Source: Emcibacter sp.
GTDB taxonomy: Bacteria > Pseudomonadota > Alphaproteobacteria > Sphingomonadales > Emcibacteraceae
DNA length: 32,253 nucleotides
NCBI GenBank assembly: GCA_021647465.1
Contig: JAKIUQ010000021.1
Span: 1 to 32,253 of the forward strand
Direction: 5' to 3'
Made by a program: the position numbers and the translations under genes. Of this stretch, positions 7,103 to 15,748 are shown piece after piece. The notes below the pieces were generated by a model. It did not search any database. It saw only the letters and a list, made by a program, of their open reading frames with translations, and was not told the origin of the DNA. The first letter of the stretch is position 1, and the number at the start of each line of letters is the position of its first letter.

Positions 7103-8629
7103 TCATTGTATTTCTGGTATGCCGGAAAATCTGATGGCTTCTTCTGCGGCGCGGAATTGGGCGCGGGCCTTGGCCTGACATTCGGCATATTCTGATTCCG
7201 GATCGCTGTCGGCGACAATACCTGCGCCGGCCTGAACATGCATCACGCCGTCTTTTACGATCGCTGTCCGAAGAACAATACAGGTATCCATACTGCCATC
7301 TGCGGAGAAATAGCCCACAGCACCGGCGTATATGCCGCGTTTGTCTATTTCCATTTCATCAATGATTTCCATGGCGCGGACTTTGGGCGCGCCGCTGACG
7401 GTTCCGGCAGGAAAACCCGCAGTAAAGGCCTGAAGCGGCCCATATTCCGGTTTTATTTCACCGCGAACTTCTGACACGATATGCATTACATGGGAATAAA
7501 ATTCGATGATTTTATTTTGCGTAGGCTTAACCGTTCCGGTCTTTGCCACTTTGCCCACGTCGTTACGGCCCAGATCAAGCAACATAAGATGCTCTGCAAG
7601 CTCTTTTGGGTCGGCAAGCAGGTCTTGTGCCAAATGCTGATCTTCTTCGGGAGTTGCGCCCCTTGGGCGGGTGCCTGCGATGGGCCTGACTGTGATTTCC
7701 CCGTCCCGAAGGCGCACGAGAATTTCCGGACTGGAGCCAATGACGGAGAAATCACCAAACTTTAAATAAAACAGAAAAGGCGAAGGATTGGTTCTTCTCA
7801 GCGCCCGATAAAGCGAAAAAGGCGGCAAGGTAAAGGGGGCCGTAAAACGTTGAGAGAGAACGACCTGAAAAATATCGCCGGCTTTGATGTATTCTTTGGA
7901 TTTTTTGACCATGGCCAAATATGTTTCTTTTGACGTATTCGATATGGGCTCTTCCATTTTCAAAAGATTATGGGATATTTTTTTTGACCCGGTCAAGGAT
8001 TGAGATAGCGCATGCTCAATTTCGGCAAGCCTCATTTCAGCACGGGCATAGGCGGCTTTTGCCGTTATATTATCATTGGGGCGAACGGGTGTCACAATGG
8101 TCAATAGATCGGTTACAGAATCAAAAACCACCATAATGGTTGGCCGCAGGAACATGGCATCCGGAATATCGAGGTTATCCGGCTTTGCAGGGCCAAGTTT
8201 TTCCATAAGACGGACAATGTCATATCCCATATAACCTATCAAGCCTGCCGCAGACGGCGGCATGCCGGCGGGCAGGTCAATAAGTGATTCTTCAAGCAGA
8301 TCTGCCAGATTATCCAACGCGCCTTTATCCTGCGGATAATAGGCTGTTTCGTCACGGGCCTTTGTCAAGGCAGATCGGTTGATTTCTGATTTATCACCCA
8401 CGCAGCGCCATATGATGTCTGGTTTTAAACCAATGAATGTATAGCGTCCGCGAATGGCGCCGCCCTCGACAGATTCAAGCAAACAGCTATAGTCTTCTTC
8501 ATTGGCGCTCAGTTTCATAAAAGCAGAAATCGACGTCTCTAAGTCGGCGACCAAGCTTGTCCATATTATCTGAGGTTTATGATTTTCATAATGCGCTCTG
8601 AATGTTTCGAAATCGGGTGAAACAGACAT
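7103..8629 (-). CDS. trpE: Anthranilate synthase component I (TrpE)
   Basis: This enzyme converts chorismate to anthranilate, the first step of tryptophan synthesis, using ammonia from the TrpG glutaminase. At 508 residues it has the usual length. The N-terminal part carries the LLESVEGG stretch, which corresponds to the Trp feedback-inhibition pocket. The C-terminal chorismate-binding domain has GSSPEILVR, PIAGTRPRG, LMLLDLGRNDVG, SHVMHIVSEV, FPAGTVSGAPK and VQAGAGIVADS-type motifs. Its ATG overlaps the ppiD stop by one base (TAATG), so translation is probably coupled. Many alphaproteobacteria have trpG, trpD and trpC next; here a convergent deacetylase gene follows, so the partners must lie elsewhere. 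No Trp leader peptide is seen because ppiD is directly upstream. Confidence 0.95.
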   Translation of the reverse strand: MSVSPDFETFRAHYENHKPQIIWTSLVADLETSISAFMKLSANEEDYSCLLESVEGGAIRGRYTFIGLKPDIIWRCVGDKSEINRSALTKARDETAYYPQDKGALDNLADLLEESLIDLPAGMPPSAAGLIGYMGYDIVRLMEKLGPAKPDNLDIPDAMFLRPTIMVVFDSVTDLLTIVTPVRPNDNITAKAAYARAEMRLAEIEHALSQSLTGSKKISHNLLKMEEPISNTSKETYLAMVKKSKEYIKAGDIFQVVLSQRFTAPFTLPPFSLYRALRRTNPSPFLFYLKFGDFSVIGSSPEILVRLRDGEITVRPIAGTRPRGATPEEDQHLAQDLLADPKELAEHLMLLDLGRNDVGKVAKTGTVKPTQNKIIEFYSHVMHIVSEVRGEIKPEYGPLQAFTAGFPAGTVSGAPKVRAMEIIDEMEIDKRGIYAGAVGYFSADGSMDTCIVLRTAIVKDGVMHVQAGAGIVADSDPESEYAECQAKARAQFRAAEEAIRFSGIPEIQ

Positions 8630-10539
8630 TATTGCTCCCGAGAGTCCAGCTGATTATGAACCGCATTAACGGCCCGTTCGTTGATGATTACAGGTAGGCT
8701 TGTCTCCAGATATCGCCAATAATTGGACAATATGCGTTGTTGATATTCCTGCGCCAACAATTGTTTTAGCTGAGCAGACTGGGCGGGTGGCATGGGGGTG
8801 TCTGGATGGTTGCGAGACACCAGTTTAACGATGACGAAGCCATTGCCATCTGCTGCGGGCATTATTCTTGCGCGGCCTATATCCAGTTGAAATATACTAT
8901 CATGCAATGCCCGGGTGACTTTGCCGGTTTGATCATTACGGGCTAAAGTTACCGAAGTATAGCCCATGCTGCCATCTTTGGCTGAAAGATCTGCAAGGGG
9001 CTCGCCGTCCTGCGCTTTGGTTAAAATTTCATTCGCTTGCTCCCGCGCCAATTTTTTACGGGTATCTGCCATCCACATATCATGAACGCTTGTTTTAACT
9101 TCTTCGAAGGGGCGCAAGGCCACTTCTGTTATGTTATCGACCACAACTAGGAAATATTCGCCGTCGCCCATTTCTTCCAATAATGGCTCATCTCCCTCCA
9201 GGGTTTCAAATGCACTCGCCAGAAATATGGGGTCACTGGGAATGTTGGGCAGAAGGTCACCTTTTGAATTATAGCCCTTGGCATCAATATTCAAGGCAAC
9301 ATTCAGCTTAAGATTCAGATTGGCGGCAATATCAGATAAAGAACCGCCGGCGGCCAATTCATCATTTATAAGCTCAGATTTGGTATAGAGAAGGTCAATC
9401 GCCTTCTCTGTTTTCAAATGTTCTTCAGCCTCTTGCCGTAAGTCGGCCTTTGTGGCCGTTGGGGCAGAAACCTTTGTGATGTTAAAAATCCGCCAGCCAA
9501 AGTCCGTTTCCACAGGGGCGGTATAAGTTCCCTGATTAGCGGAAAATATATTATCTGCGGCCTCGGAACCGTATGAATCAAGGGCATCCTCATGGGTGTT
9601 TCCGACCACAGTGGCATCTTCGATGGTTGATCCTGTTGCGGCGATTATTTCATCAAATGTTTTGCCGGCCTTTAAGTCTGCATATGCTTTGTCAGCGGCT
9701 TCCTTATCATCAAATAGAAGCTGTTCGAAATCCCGTTTTTCATTTTCGACAGAGGCTTTGGCGGCGGCCCCCATGGCGTCATCAATTTCAGCGTCGGTAA
9801 CCGTTATATCGCCCACAAAATCCTTGATGGATAATGTGATAAACCGAATATCACGATATTCCGGGGCCATATAATTCGCCCTGTTACGATCATAATATTG
9901 TTTCAGGTCAGCTTCACTTGGCTCTGGAACATTCGCAATAGAAAAAGCCGGGATGGTCAGAATTTCAGCGGTTCTTTCTTCTCTTAAAAATTTTATAAAG
10001 CTTTTCTCTACCGCATCTGGCACGGTAACTGCGCTGATGAGAGATGCCATCAGATACTGCCGTTCCAGATCTTTGCGCAAGATTTCTTCAAATTCTCCCG
10101 ATGTATATCCACGATATCCGGCGAGGCTTTCAAAAGTCGCTATGCTGAATTCCCCGAGCGTATCTTGAAAGGATTCAACGCTTATAATAAATTCACGAAG
10201 TTGGGCATCGGTAACCCGAATGCCTAAGCTATGTGCGGCATGTGCAAAGGCTTTGCTCTGCACCAGATCAGTAACCCATTTTCTTGACAAGCCCTGATCA
10301 ATGACCATTTCACGGGTGACTTCGCCATTTGATTGCTGTTGAATCTCGGAAAATTTATTTTGAAATTCCCGTGCATATTCATTGAGCGTCAGCTTGTCGT
10401 CACCGATTTCGGCAACTTTACTGCCCGCGCCGCCCAAAATGTCGCCGCCGATACCCCAAAGGGCAAAACTTGCGATTAATAATCCAAGTAATGCCGTAGC
10501 GAAATAAGAGGTAAGGCCGTTTCTGAAAAACTGTAACAT
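8629..10539 (-). CDS. ppiD: Peptidyl-prolyl isomerase PpiD-like membrane chaperone (SurA N-terminal/parvulin type)
   Basis: The 636-residue protein has one N-terminal transmembrane helix (about residues 11-30), so it is anchored in the inner membrane with a large periplasmic part. A SurA/PpiD-type N-terminal chaperone domain follows (about 35-200), with the typical start VAEIGDDKLT.NEY. A central parvulin-like segment lies at about 250-370 and a second PPIase-like region towards the C-terminus. In the family it assists folding of exported proteins as they leave the Sec translocon. The parvulin active-site residues are poorly conserved, as is usual for PpiD, so it may act as a chaperone without isomerase activity. 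It is the first gene of ppiD-trpE and faces tpiA across a 272-bp divergent spacer. The ppiD-trpE pairing is common in alphaproteobacteria. Confidence 0.87.
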   Translation of the reverse strand: MLQFFRNGLTSYFATALLGLLIASFALWGIGGDILGGAGSKVAEIGDDKLTLNEYAREFQNKFSEIQQQSNGEVTREMVIDQGLSRKWVTDLVQSKAFAHAAHSLGIRVTDAQLREFIISVESFQDTLGEFSIATFESLAGYRGYTSGEFEEILRKDLERQYLMASLISAVTVPDAVEKSFIKFLREERTAEILTIPAFSIANVPEPSEADLKQYYDRNRANYMAPEYRDIRFITLSIKDFVGDITVTDAEIDDAMGAAAKASVENEKRDFEQLLFDDKEAADKAYADLKAGKTFDEIIAATGSTIEDATVVGNTHEDALDSYGSEAADNIFSANQGTYTAPVETDFGWRIFNITKVSAPTATKADLRQEAEEHLKTEKAIDLLYTKSELINDELAAGGSLSDIAANLNLKLNVALNIDAKGYNSKGDLLPNIPSDPIFLASAFETLEGDEPLLEEMGDGEYFLVVVDNITEVALRPFEEVKTSVHDMWMADTRKKLAREQANEILTKAQDGEPLADLSAKDGSMGYTSVTLARNDQTGKVTRALHDSIFQLDIGRARIMPAADGNGFVIVKLVSRNHPDTPMPPAQSAQLKQLLAQEYQQRILSNYWRYLETSLPVIINERAVNAVHNQLDSREQ

Positions 10540-10811
10540 TTATATAAGCACCTGTATTTTATCGTTATTGGTAGAATTCCCAAAATAACATTTTAGTATA
10601 ATAATTTGAGCGGAATCACAAAAATTTATCGCATGATAGTGGGCTGTAAGGGGCATCGCAACCCAAAAAGATATGCCGCAGCGGTTAAAAAAAAATTGTT
10701 TGGGTTTTCTATCATCGAAAGTTATGAAAATGAACTGTCTTTTTGGGGACGTTTCTGTTAATCAACAGGGTGAAACCATATGATATTGAAATTCAAACTT
10801 GAGGAAATTAC
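10540..10811. other. Divergent ppiD/tpiA intergenic region
   Basis: These 272 bp separate two outward-facing genes and should hold promoters for both. A candidate promoter for ppiD is listed separately. On the tpiA side I see a strong ribosome-binding site (GAGGAAA, eight bases before the ATG) but no convincing -35/-10 pair. No open frame longer than about 30 codons looks coding, and I recognise no riboswitch fold. Confidence 0.5.
10556..10583 (-). promoter_or_regulatory. Candidate sigma-70 promoter for ppiD-trpE
   Basis: On the minus strand TTGGGA (10583-10578) and TAAAAT (10561-10556) are separated by 16 bp, about 17 bp upstream of the ppiD start codon. The -10 box matches five of six consensus bases and the -35 box four of six. 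The very short leader it implies is a caveat. Confidence 0.3.
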
Positions 10812-11552
10812 ATGACAGAACCTAAAGCCCTTGTTGCGGGTAACTGGAAAATGAATGGTTTGACAGCAAGTAAACAGGAAATTGAAAAACTGAATAGTAT
10901 GATTTCTGAAAATGGGGCCAATTGTGATGTTTTAATCTGTCCGCCTGCGACAATCATTGGTCTGCTGTCTGGAAACGGGATTGAGATTGGCGCTCAGGAT
11001 TGCCATATGAAGGTAAGCGGGGCCCATACCGGCGATATTTCTGCGCTCATGTTAAAAGACCTTGGCTGTCATTATGTTATCGTTGGCCATTCTGAACGGC
11101 GCAGCGATCACGGCGAGTCAAATGATATGGTGAAATCCAAGGCTGCTGCGGCGCAAGAGCAGGGGCTCACGGCAATTATTTGCGTTGGGGAAACGGATGA
11201 CGAGCGGGAAAACGGCGAAGCATTGGATGTGGTGACATCACAAATTAAAGAATCTATCCCAGAGGAGGCCGTGGCCAAAAATACCGTGGTTGCCTATGAG
11301 CCTGTCTGGGCAATAGGGACAGGAAAAACACCTACGGTGGATGACGTCGCAGAAGTGCATAGTGTTATTCGGAATTTACTGATGGACCGTTTTGGGGATG
11401 AGGGCGCGAGCGTACGCATATTATATGGTGGTTCTGTCAAGGCGTCAAATGCCCATGAGTTAATGTCTGTTTCCAATGTGAACGGGGCGTTGGTTGGCGG
11501 GGCAAGCCTGAAAGCGGAAGATTTTTATGGTATTATTGCCACTTATCAATAG
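10812..11552 (+). CDS. tpiA: Triosephosphate isomerase
   Basis: This enzyme interconverts dihydroxyacetone phosphate and glyceraldehyde 3-phosphate in glycolysis and gluconeogenesis. The 246-residue TIM barrel is of normal length. Active-site residues are all present: N11 and K13 in NWKMN, H93 in VIVGHSERR, E163 in AYEPVWAIGTGKTP (with flexible loop 6 after it) and the phosphate-binding ILYGGSVK. The ATG has a strong GAGGAAA ribosome-binding site. It begins the plus-strand run tpiA-secG-pyrG-eno, an arrangement widespread in alphaproteobacteria. Its stop codon lies inside the first copy of a 16-bp tandem duplication. Confidence 0.97.
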   Translation: MTEPKALVAGNWKMNGLTASKQEIEKLNSMISENGANCDVLICPPATIIGLLSGNGIEIGAQDCHMKVSGAHTGDISALMLKDLGCHYVIVGHSERRSDHGESNDMVKSKAAAAQEQGLTAIICVGETDDERENGEALDVVTSQIKESIPEEAVAKNTVVAYEPVWAIGTGKTPTVDDVAEVHSVIRNLLMDRFGDEGASVRILYGGSVKASNAHELMSVSNVNGALVGGASLKAEDFYGIIATYQ

Positions 11553-11578
11553 GGGAGAATTTCAATAGGGGAGCATTT
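11547..11578 (+). repeat. 16-bp tandem duplication over the tpiA stop codon
   Basis: CAATAGGGGAGAATTT (11547-11562) is followed at once by CAATAGGGGAGCATTT (11563-11578), with one difference. Copy 1 contains the last codon and stop of tpiA. This looks like a small replication-slippage duplication; no function is evident. Confidence 0.75.
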
Positions 11579-11675
11579 TCTGTGCAATATACATTTTAGG
11601 CTAGCCATATGAAACAGATTAGAGTAAAAGCCATTTAAATCACTTATTAATACAGATAATAAAAGAGTTTGAGAT

Positions 11676-12002
11676 ATGCAAGAGATTGTTCTTGTTGTTC
11701 ATTTAATTTTGACAATTAGCCTTGTGATACTGGTGCTTATTCAGAAGTCCTCAGGCGGGGCGCTGGGAATTGGCGGCGGCGGCGGCGGGCAGGGCGGCAT
11801 GATGGCTGGCCGTAGTTCGGCTACTTTCTTGACACGTGTTACGACTTATGTTGCCATAAGTTTTTTTGTTACGAGCATGGGCCTTGCGGTTATTGCGAAG
11901 CAGCAGACTGCGGATAGTTCGGTGTTTGATGTTGACAAAAAAACCATTGAACAGACGGTGCCAGAAGACAGAACAGAACCTGTTATTCCGGATTCTGAAT
12001 AA
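11676..12002 (+). CDS. secG: Preprotein translocase subunit SecG
   Basis: SecG is the small non-essential membrane subunit of the SecYEG channel. The 108-residue protein shows the family pattern: a first helix (about residues 4-23, VLVVHLILTISLVILVLIQ), the conserved QKSSGGALG loop followed by a run of glycines, GRSSATFLTRVT, a second helix (about 54-74), and a polar, acidic C-terminal tail. It is preceded by tpiA (123-bp gap) and followed by pyrG (127-bp gap), a typical alphaproteobacterial order. The start is the ATG giving the first helix directly; its ribosome-binding site is weak. Confidence 0.95.
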   Translation: MQEIVLVVHLILTISLVILVLIQKSSGGALGIGGGGGGQGGMMAGRSSATFLTRVTTYVAISFFVTSMGLAVIAKQQTADSSVFDVDKKTIEQTVPEDRTEPVIPDSE

Positions 12003-12129
12003 AGTAATTTAGCCTATAAGCCGCGCCGGATATCGTTCAAGAGCTGAGGCTGGTGTATGTGAAAACGGGCTGTTTTGTTATTATACAAGCCCCAAGATAT
12101 TAATATTTGTTCGGGATAGTTATCTGCCA

Positions 12130-13767
12130 ATGGCACGTTATATTTTTATTACAGGCGGCGTTGTTTCTTCTTTGGGGAAGGGCATTCTGTCCGCAGCTCT
12201 GGGTGCCTTGCTCCAATCTCGCGGCTATACAGTGCGGCTCAGAAAACTTGACCCCTATTTGAATGTTGATCCCGGTACCATGTCGCCTTATCAGCATGGA
12301 GAGGTTTTTGTGACCGATGATGGCGCGGAAACCGATCTTGACCTTGGGCATTACGAACGCTTTACAGGCGTACCTTCGCGCAGAAGCGACAGCGTCTCAT
12401 CCGGACGCATATATAGTGATATATTGGCCAAGGAACGGCGCGGGGATTATTTGGGGGCAACGGTTCAGGTCATTCCCCATGTCACCAATGCCATCAAGGA
12501 ATTCGTGACTTCAGACATTGATTCTGAGACGGATTTCGTTTTATGTGAAATTGGTGGCACCATTGGTGACATTGAAAGTCTGCCATTCATGGAGGCCATA
12601 CGCCAGCTTGGTAATGATCTTGGTAAAGCGAATGTCTGTTATATTCATTTAACGCTTGTGCCCTATCTTGCCGCAGCGGGAGAATTAAAAACAAAGCCAA
12701 CGCAGCATTCTGTCAAGGAGCTGCGAAGCATTGGTATTCAGCCCGATGTATTGGTTTGCCGCTCTGAGCATGAAATAGAGGACGGGGATCGCCGTAAAAT
12801 CGCACTTTTCTGCAATGTGCGGGAATCCGCTGTTATTCAGGCTTTGGATGCCAGCAGCATTTATGAAGTTCCGCTGAATTATCATGCCGAAGGACTTGAT
12901 GCTGAGGTTTTATCCTCATTTGGCATTGATCCGGGACTGACCGATGCCGACCTTACGCGCTGGCATGAAATTATGGGACATGTCAGTACGCCTGAGGGAG
13001 AAGTCACCATTGCCGTTGTCGGAAAATACACCGAACTGAAAGATGCCTATAAATCCCTGATCGAAGCGCTTGTGCATGGCGGTTTTGCCAATAATGTTAA
13101 AGTCAACCTTGAATGGTGTGATGCCAAAATCTTCGAAGATGATGCGGATTTATCCGCCCATTTCGAGCATGTGGAAGGGATATTGGTTCCCGGCGGATTT
13201 GGCGAGCGCGGCGCAGAGGGGAAAATTGCGGCGGCACGTTTTGCGCGTGAGCAGAAAATACCCTATTTTGGCATATGTTTTGGGATGCAGATGGCCTGCG
13301 TTGAAGCCGCGCGAAATATGGCGGGCCTAGAGAACGCCAGCTCGACAGAATTTGGCCCTTGCGCCCACCCCATTGTCGGATTGATGACGGAATGGACGCA
13401 GGGCGGCGCAGTACAAACCCGCACAGAAGATGATGACAAGGGCGGCACCATGCGTCTTGGGGCTTATAAAGCCAAATTAATGCCGGGCAGCAAGGTCAGT
13501 GAAATTTATGGCAGCGAAGCCATATCGGAACGCCATCGCCACAGGTATGAGGTCAATATCAATTACCGCAAGCAGCTGGAGGAGGCAGGTTTGATATTTT
13601 CCGGATTATCGCCAGATGGCGCATTGCCCGAAATCGTTGAACTTACGGATCATCCCTGGTTCATAGGCGTTCAGTTCCATCCGGAACTTAAATCCAAACC
13701 ATTTGAGCCACATCCTCTGTTTGCCTCATTTATCGAGGCAGCAGTTAAGCAATCCCGGCTTGTTTAA
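12130..13767 (+). CDS. pyrG: CTP synthase
   Basis: CTP synthase makes CTP from UTP, ATP and glutamine. The 545 residues hold an N-terminal synthetase domain (ITGGVVSSLGKG P-loop at about 7-18, LDPYLNVDPGTMSP, HGEVFVTDDGAETDLDLGHYERF region) and a C-terminal class I glutamine amidotransferase domain. The latter has the nucleophile C383 in FGICFGMQ and the partner residues H517 and E519 in VQFHPELK. The length is normal. It sits 22 bp upstream of eno and is probably cotranscribed with it. In many relatives kdsA lies between pyrG and eno; it is absent here. Confidence 0.97.
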   Translation: MARYIFITGGVVSSLGKGILSAALGALLQSRGYTVRLRKLDPYLNVDPGTMSPYQHGEVFVTDDGAETDLDLGHYERFTGVPSRRSDSVSSGRIYSDILAKERRGDYLGATVQVIPHVTNAIKEFVTSDIDSETDFVLCEIGGTIGDIESLPFMEAIRQLGNDLGKANVCYIHLTLVPYLAAAGELKTKPTQHSVKELRSIGIQPDVLVCRSEHEIEDGDRRKIALFCNVRESAVIQALDASSIYEVPLNYHAEGLDAEVLSSFGIDPGLTDADLTRWHEIMGHVSTPEGEVTIAVVGKYTELKDAYKSLIEALVHGGFANNVKVNLEWCDAKIFEDDADLSAHFEHVEGILVPGGFGERGAEGKIAAARFAREQKIPYFGICFGMQMACVEAARNMAGLENASSTEFGPCAHPIVGLMTEWTQGGAVQTRTEDDDKGGTMRLGAYKAKLMPGSKVSEIYGSEAISERHRHRYEVNINYRKQLEEAGLIFSGLSPDGALPEIVELTDHPWFIGVQFHPELKSKPFEPHPLFASFIEAAVKQSRLV

Positions 13768-13789
13768 AATACATCTATAGAGGTACAAT

Positions 13790-15064
13790 ATGACTGCAAT
13801 TATTGACATTACTGGCCGTGAAATTCTCGACAGTCGCGGCAATCCAACCGTCGAAGTTGACGTTACTCTTGAAACCGGGGCTTTTGGCCGTGCGGCGGTG
13901 CCGTCCGGTGCCTCAACAGGGGCGCATGAGGCCGTTGAACTTCGTGATGGTGGCCCGCGTTATTTTGGTAAAGGCGTATTGAAGGCCGTGGAGGCAGTTA
14001 ACGGCGAAATTTATGACGCCTTGACCGGGCTGGATGCTGAAGATCAAATCATTTTGGATCAGGTCATGCGTGACCTTGATGGCACGGAGAATAAGTCACG
14101 TCTTGGGGCCAATGCAATATTGGGCGTTAGCATGGCTGTGGCCAAGGCTGCGGCGGATGAGGCAGCTCTGCCGCTTTATAATTATCTTGGCGGGCCATCG
14201 GCGCGCATGCTGCCGGTTCCCATGATGAATATTATTAATGGCGGTGAGCATGCGGACAACCCTATTGATATTCAGGAATTCATGATCATGCCGATCTCTG
14301 CGGGCAATATTCGCGATGCGATTCGTATGGGCGCAGAAATTTTCCATATCTTGAAAAACAAATTATCCGATGCGGGTCATAACACGGGGGTCGGGGACGA
14401 GGGCGGTTTTGCGCCCAACCTTAACGGCACGGTTGAGGCGCTCGATTTTATCATGCAGGCGATTGAAACGGCTGGTTATAAGCCGGGTGAAGATATTATG
14501 TTGGCTCTGGATTCCGCCGCATCGGAATTTTACAAAGACGGTAAATATATTCTGTCCGGTGAAGGCAGGACATTGGATAGCGATGAAATGGCGGCTTATT
14601 ATGCTGACCTATGTGCGAAATATCCAATTTTTTCCATTGAAGACGGCCTGGACGAAGATGACTGGGCTGGATGGAAAACCCTGACGGATATGATAGGTGA
14701 CAAGGTGCAGCTTGTTGGTGATGACTTATTTGTGACAAACCCTGTGCGTCTGGCTGATGGCATTAAAAAGGGTGTTGCAAACTCGATTCTGATCAAAGTT
14801 AATCAAATTGGTACTTTGAGCGAAACTTTCGATGCCGTGGAAATGGCCCATAGGGCGGGCTATACATCTGTTATGTCGCATAGGTCCGGGGAAACTGAGG
14901 ATGCGACCATTGCGGATCTTGCGGTTGCCACCAATTGCGGACAGATCAAGACGGGCTCTTTGGCGCGCTCTGACCGGCTCGCAAAATATAACCAGTTAAT
15001 CCGCATAGAAGAAGCCTTGGGTGATGCGGCCAAATATGCAGGAACAAGCATTCTGCGGGCATAA
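13790..15064 (+). CDS. eno: Enolase (phosphopyruvate hydratase)
   Basis: Enolase dehydrates 2-phosphoglycerate to phosphoenolpyruvate and also belongs to the RNA degradosome in some bacteria. The 424-residue protein shows the signature DSRGNPTVEVDV near the N-terminus, PSGASTGAHEA, the GGEHADN loop, GDEGGFAPN, the metal-ligand EDGLDEDDW and LVGDDLF segments, the catalytic Lys in LIKVNQIGTL and the SHRSGETED signature. An AGAGG ribosome-binding site lies about 5-6 bases before the ATG. It follows pyrG closely. A weak 6-bp AT-rich hairpin followed by GGATTTTT lies just after the stop and may attenuate transcription. Confidence 0.97.
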   Translation: MTAIIDITGREILDSRGNPTVEVDVTLETGAFGRAAVPSGASTGAHEAVELRDGGPRYFGKGVLKAVEAVNGEIYDALTGLDAEDQIILDQVMRDLDGTENKSRLGANAILGVSMAVAKAAADEAALPLYNYLGGPSARMLPVPMMNIINGGEHADNPIDIQEFMIMPISAGNIRDAIRMGAEIFHILKNKLSDAGHNTGVGDEGGFAPNLNGTVEALDFIMQAIETAGYKPGEDIMLALDSAASEFYKDGKYILSGEGRTLDSDEMAAYYADLCAKYPIFSIEDGLDEDDWAGWKTLTDMIGDKVQLVGDDLFVTNPVRLADGIKKGVANSILIKVNQIGTLSETFDAVEMAHRAGYTSVMSHRSGETEDATIADLAVATNCGQIKTGSLARSDRLAKYNQLIRIEEALGDAAKYAGTSILRA

Positions 15065-15250
15065 ATGATATTCTGATATCAGGATTTTTAAGGCGGCTAT
15101 ATTGCTGTCATATTTCTGGCGGCTTTATCTTTATGCGCTATGAATTATTCTACCACTATATATGGTATGAATGGTTAGCGTCTTGACTTTAAAAGAAAAA
15201 ATATAAAGAAAAATCTTGACCCGGCGAATCAGGTGTGATTCTCTACGGGT

Positions 15251-15553
15251 ATGACCAATATAAGAGACATACAAAATAGATTTCAAAAAATGATCATTCC
15301 GATGATTTGTGCCATGATCATTGTCTATTTCTTTATCTATGGTATGCGCAGCATGCAGGTTAAGGCAAGTCTGATTGAGAAAATTTCTGCTCTGGAGCAG
15401 GAATATAATCTTGTGCATGAACGTAAGATTGATATTGAAAGTCATGTTATACTTTTGCAGCCAGATAATGTAAATCCTGATTTTCTGGATGAGAAATCCA
15501 GAGAAATACTTGGTCTTATGCATAAAGATGAAGTGATTATTCTTCGAAAATAA
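15251..15553 (+). CDS. FtsB/DivIC-like septum formation initiator
   Basis: This 100-residue protein has the FtsB/DivIC layout: a short cytoplasmic N-terminus, one transmembrane helix (about residues 14-31), then a heptad-rich coiled coil (about 36-66) and a C-terminal segment DFLDEKSREILGL, the family's conserved RE.LG ending. FtsB-type proteins join FtsL and FtsQ in the divisome. Its position between eno and pdhA is the standard one for this gene in alphaproteobacteria, which supports the call although sequence conservation in the family is low. The ribosome-binding site is poor. Gaps of 186 bp before and 195 bp after suggest it may have its own promoter. Confidence 0.8.
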   Translation: MTNIRDIQNRFQKMIIPMICAMIIVYFFIYGMRSMQVKASLIEKISALEQEYNLVHERKIDIESHVILLQPDNVNPDFLDEKSREILGLMHKDEVIILRK

Positions 15554-15748
15554 TAATATCTATTATTCTGCGTCAATATTATAACTTTCTTTTCAACGCG
15601 CAAAGCTTCAATTAACCGAAAATAAGTTAATTTAAAATTTTTCTTGTGTTTCAAAGGCTTTTCATCATTATTTAGTAAATTTTATAGATAGTCTGCATGA
15701 GTAGATAGGATTAATATTATCTCCAATGAGCAAGATGGGCTGACAGAT

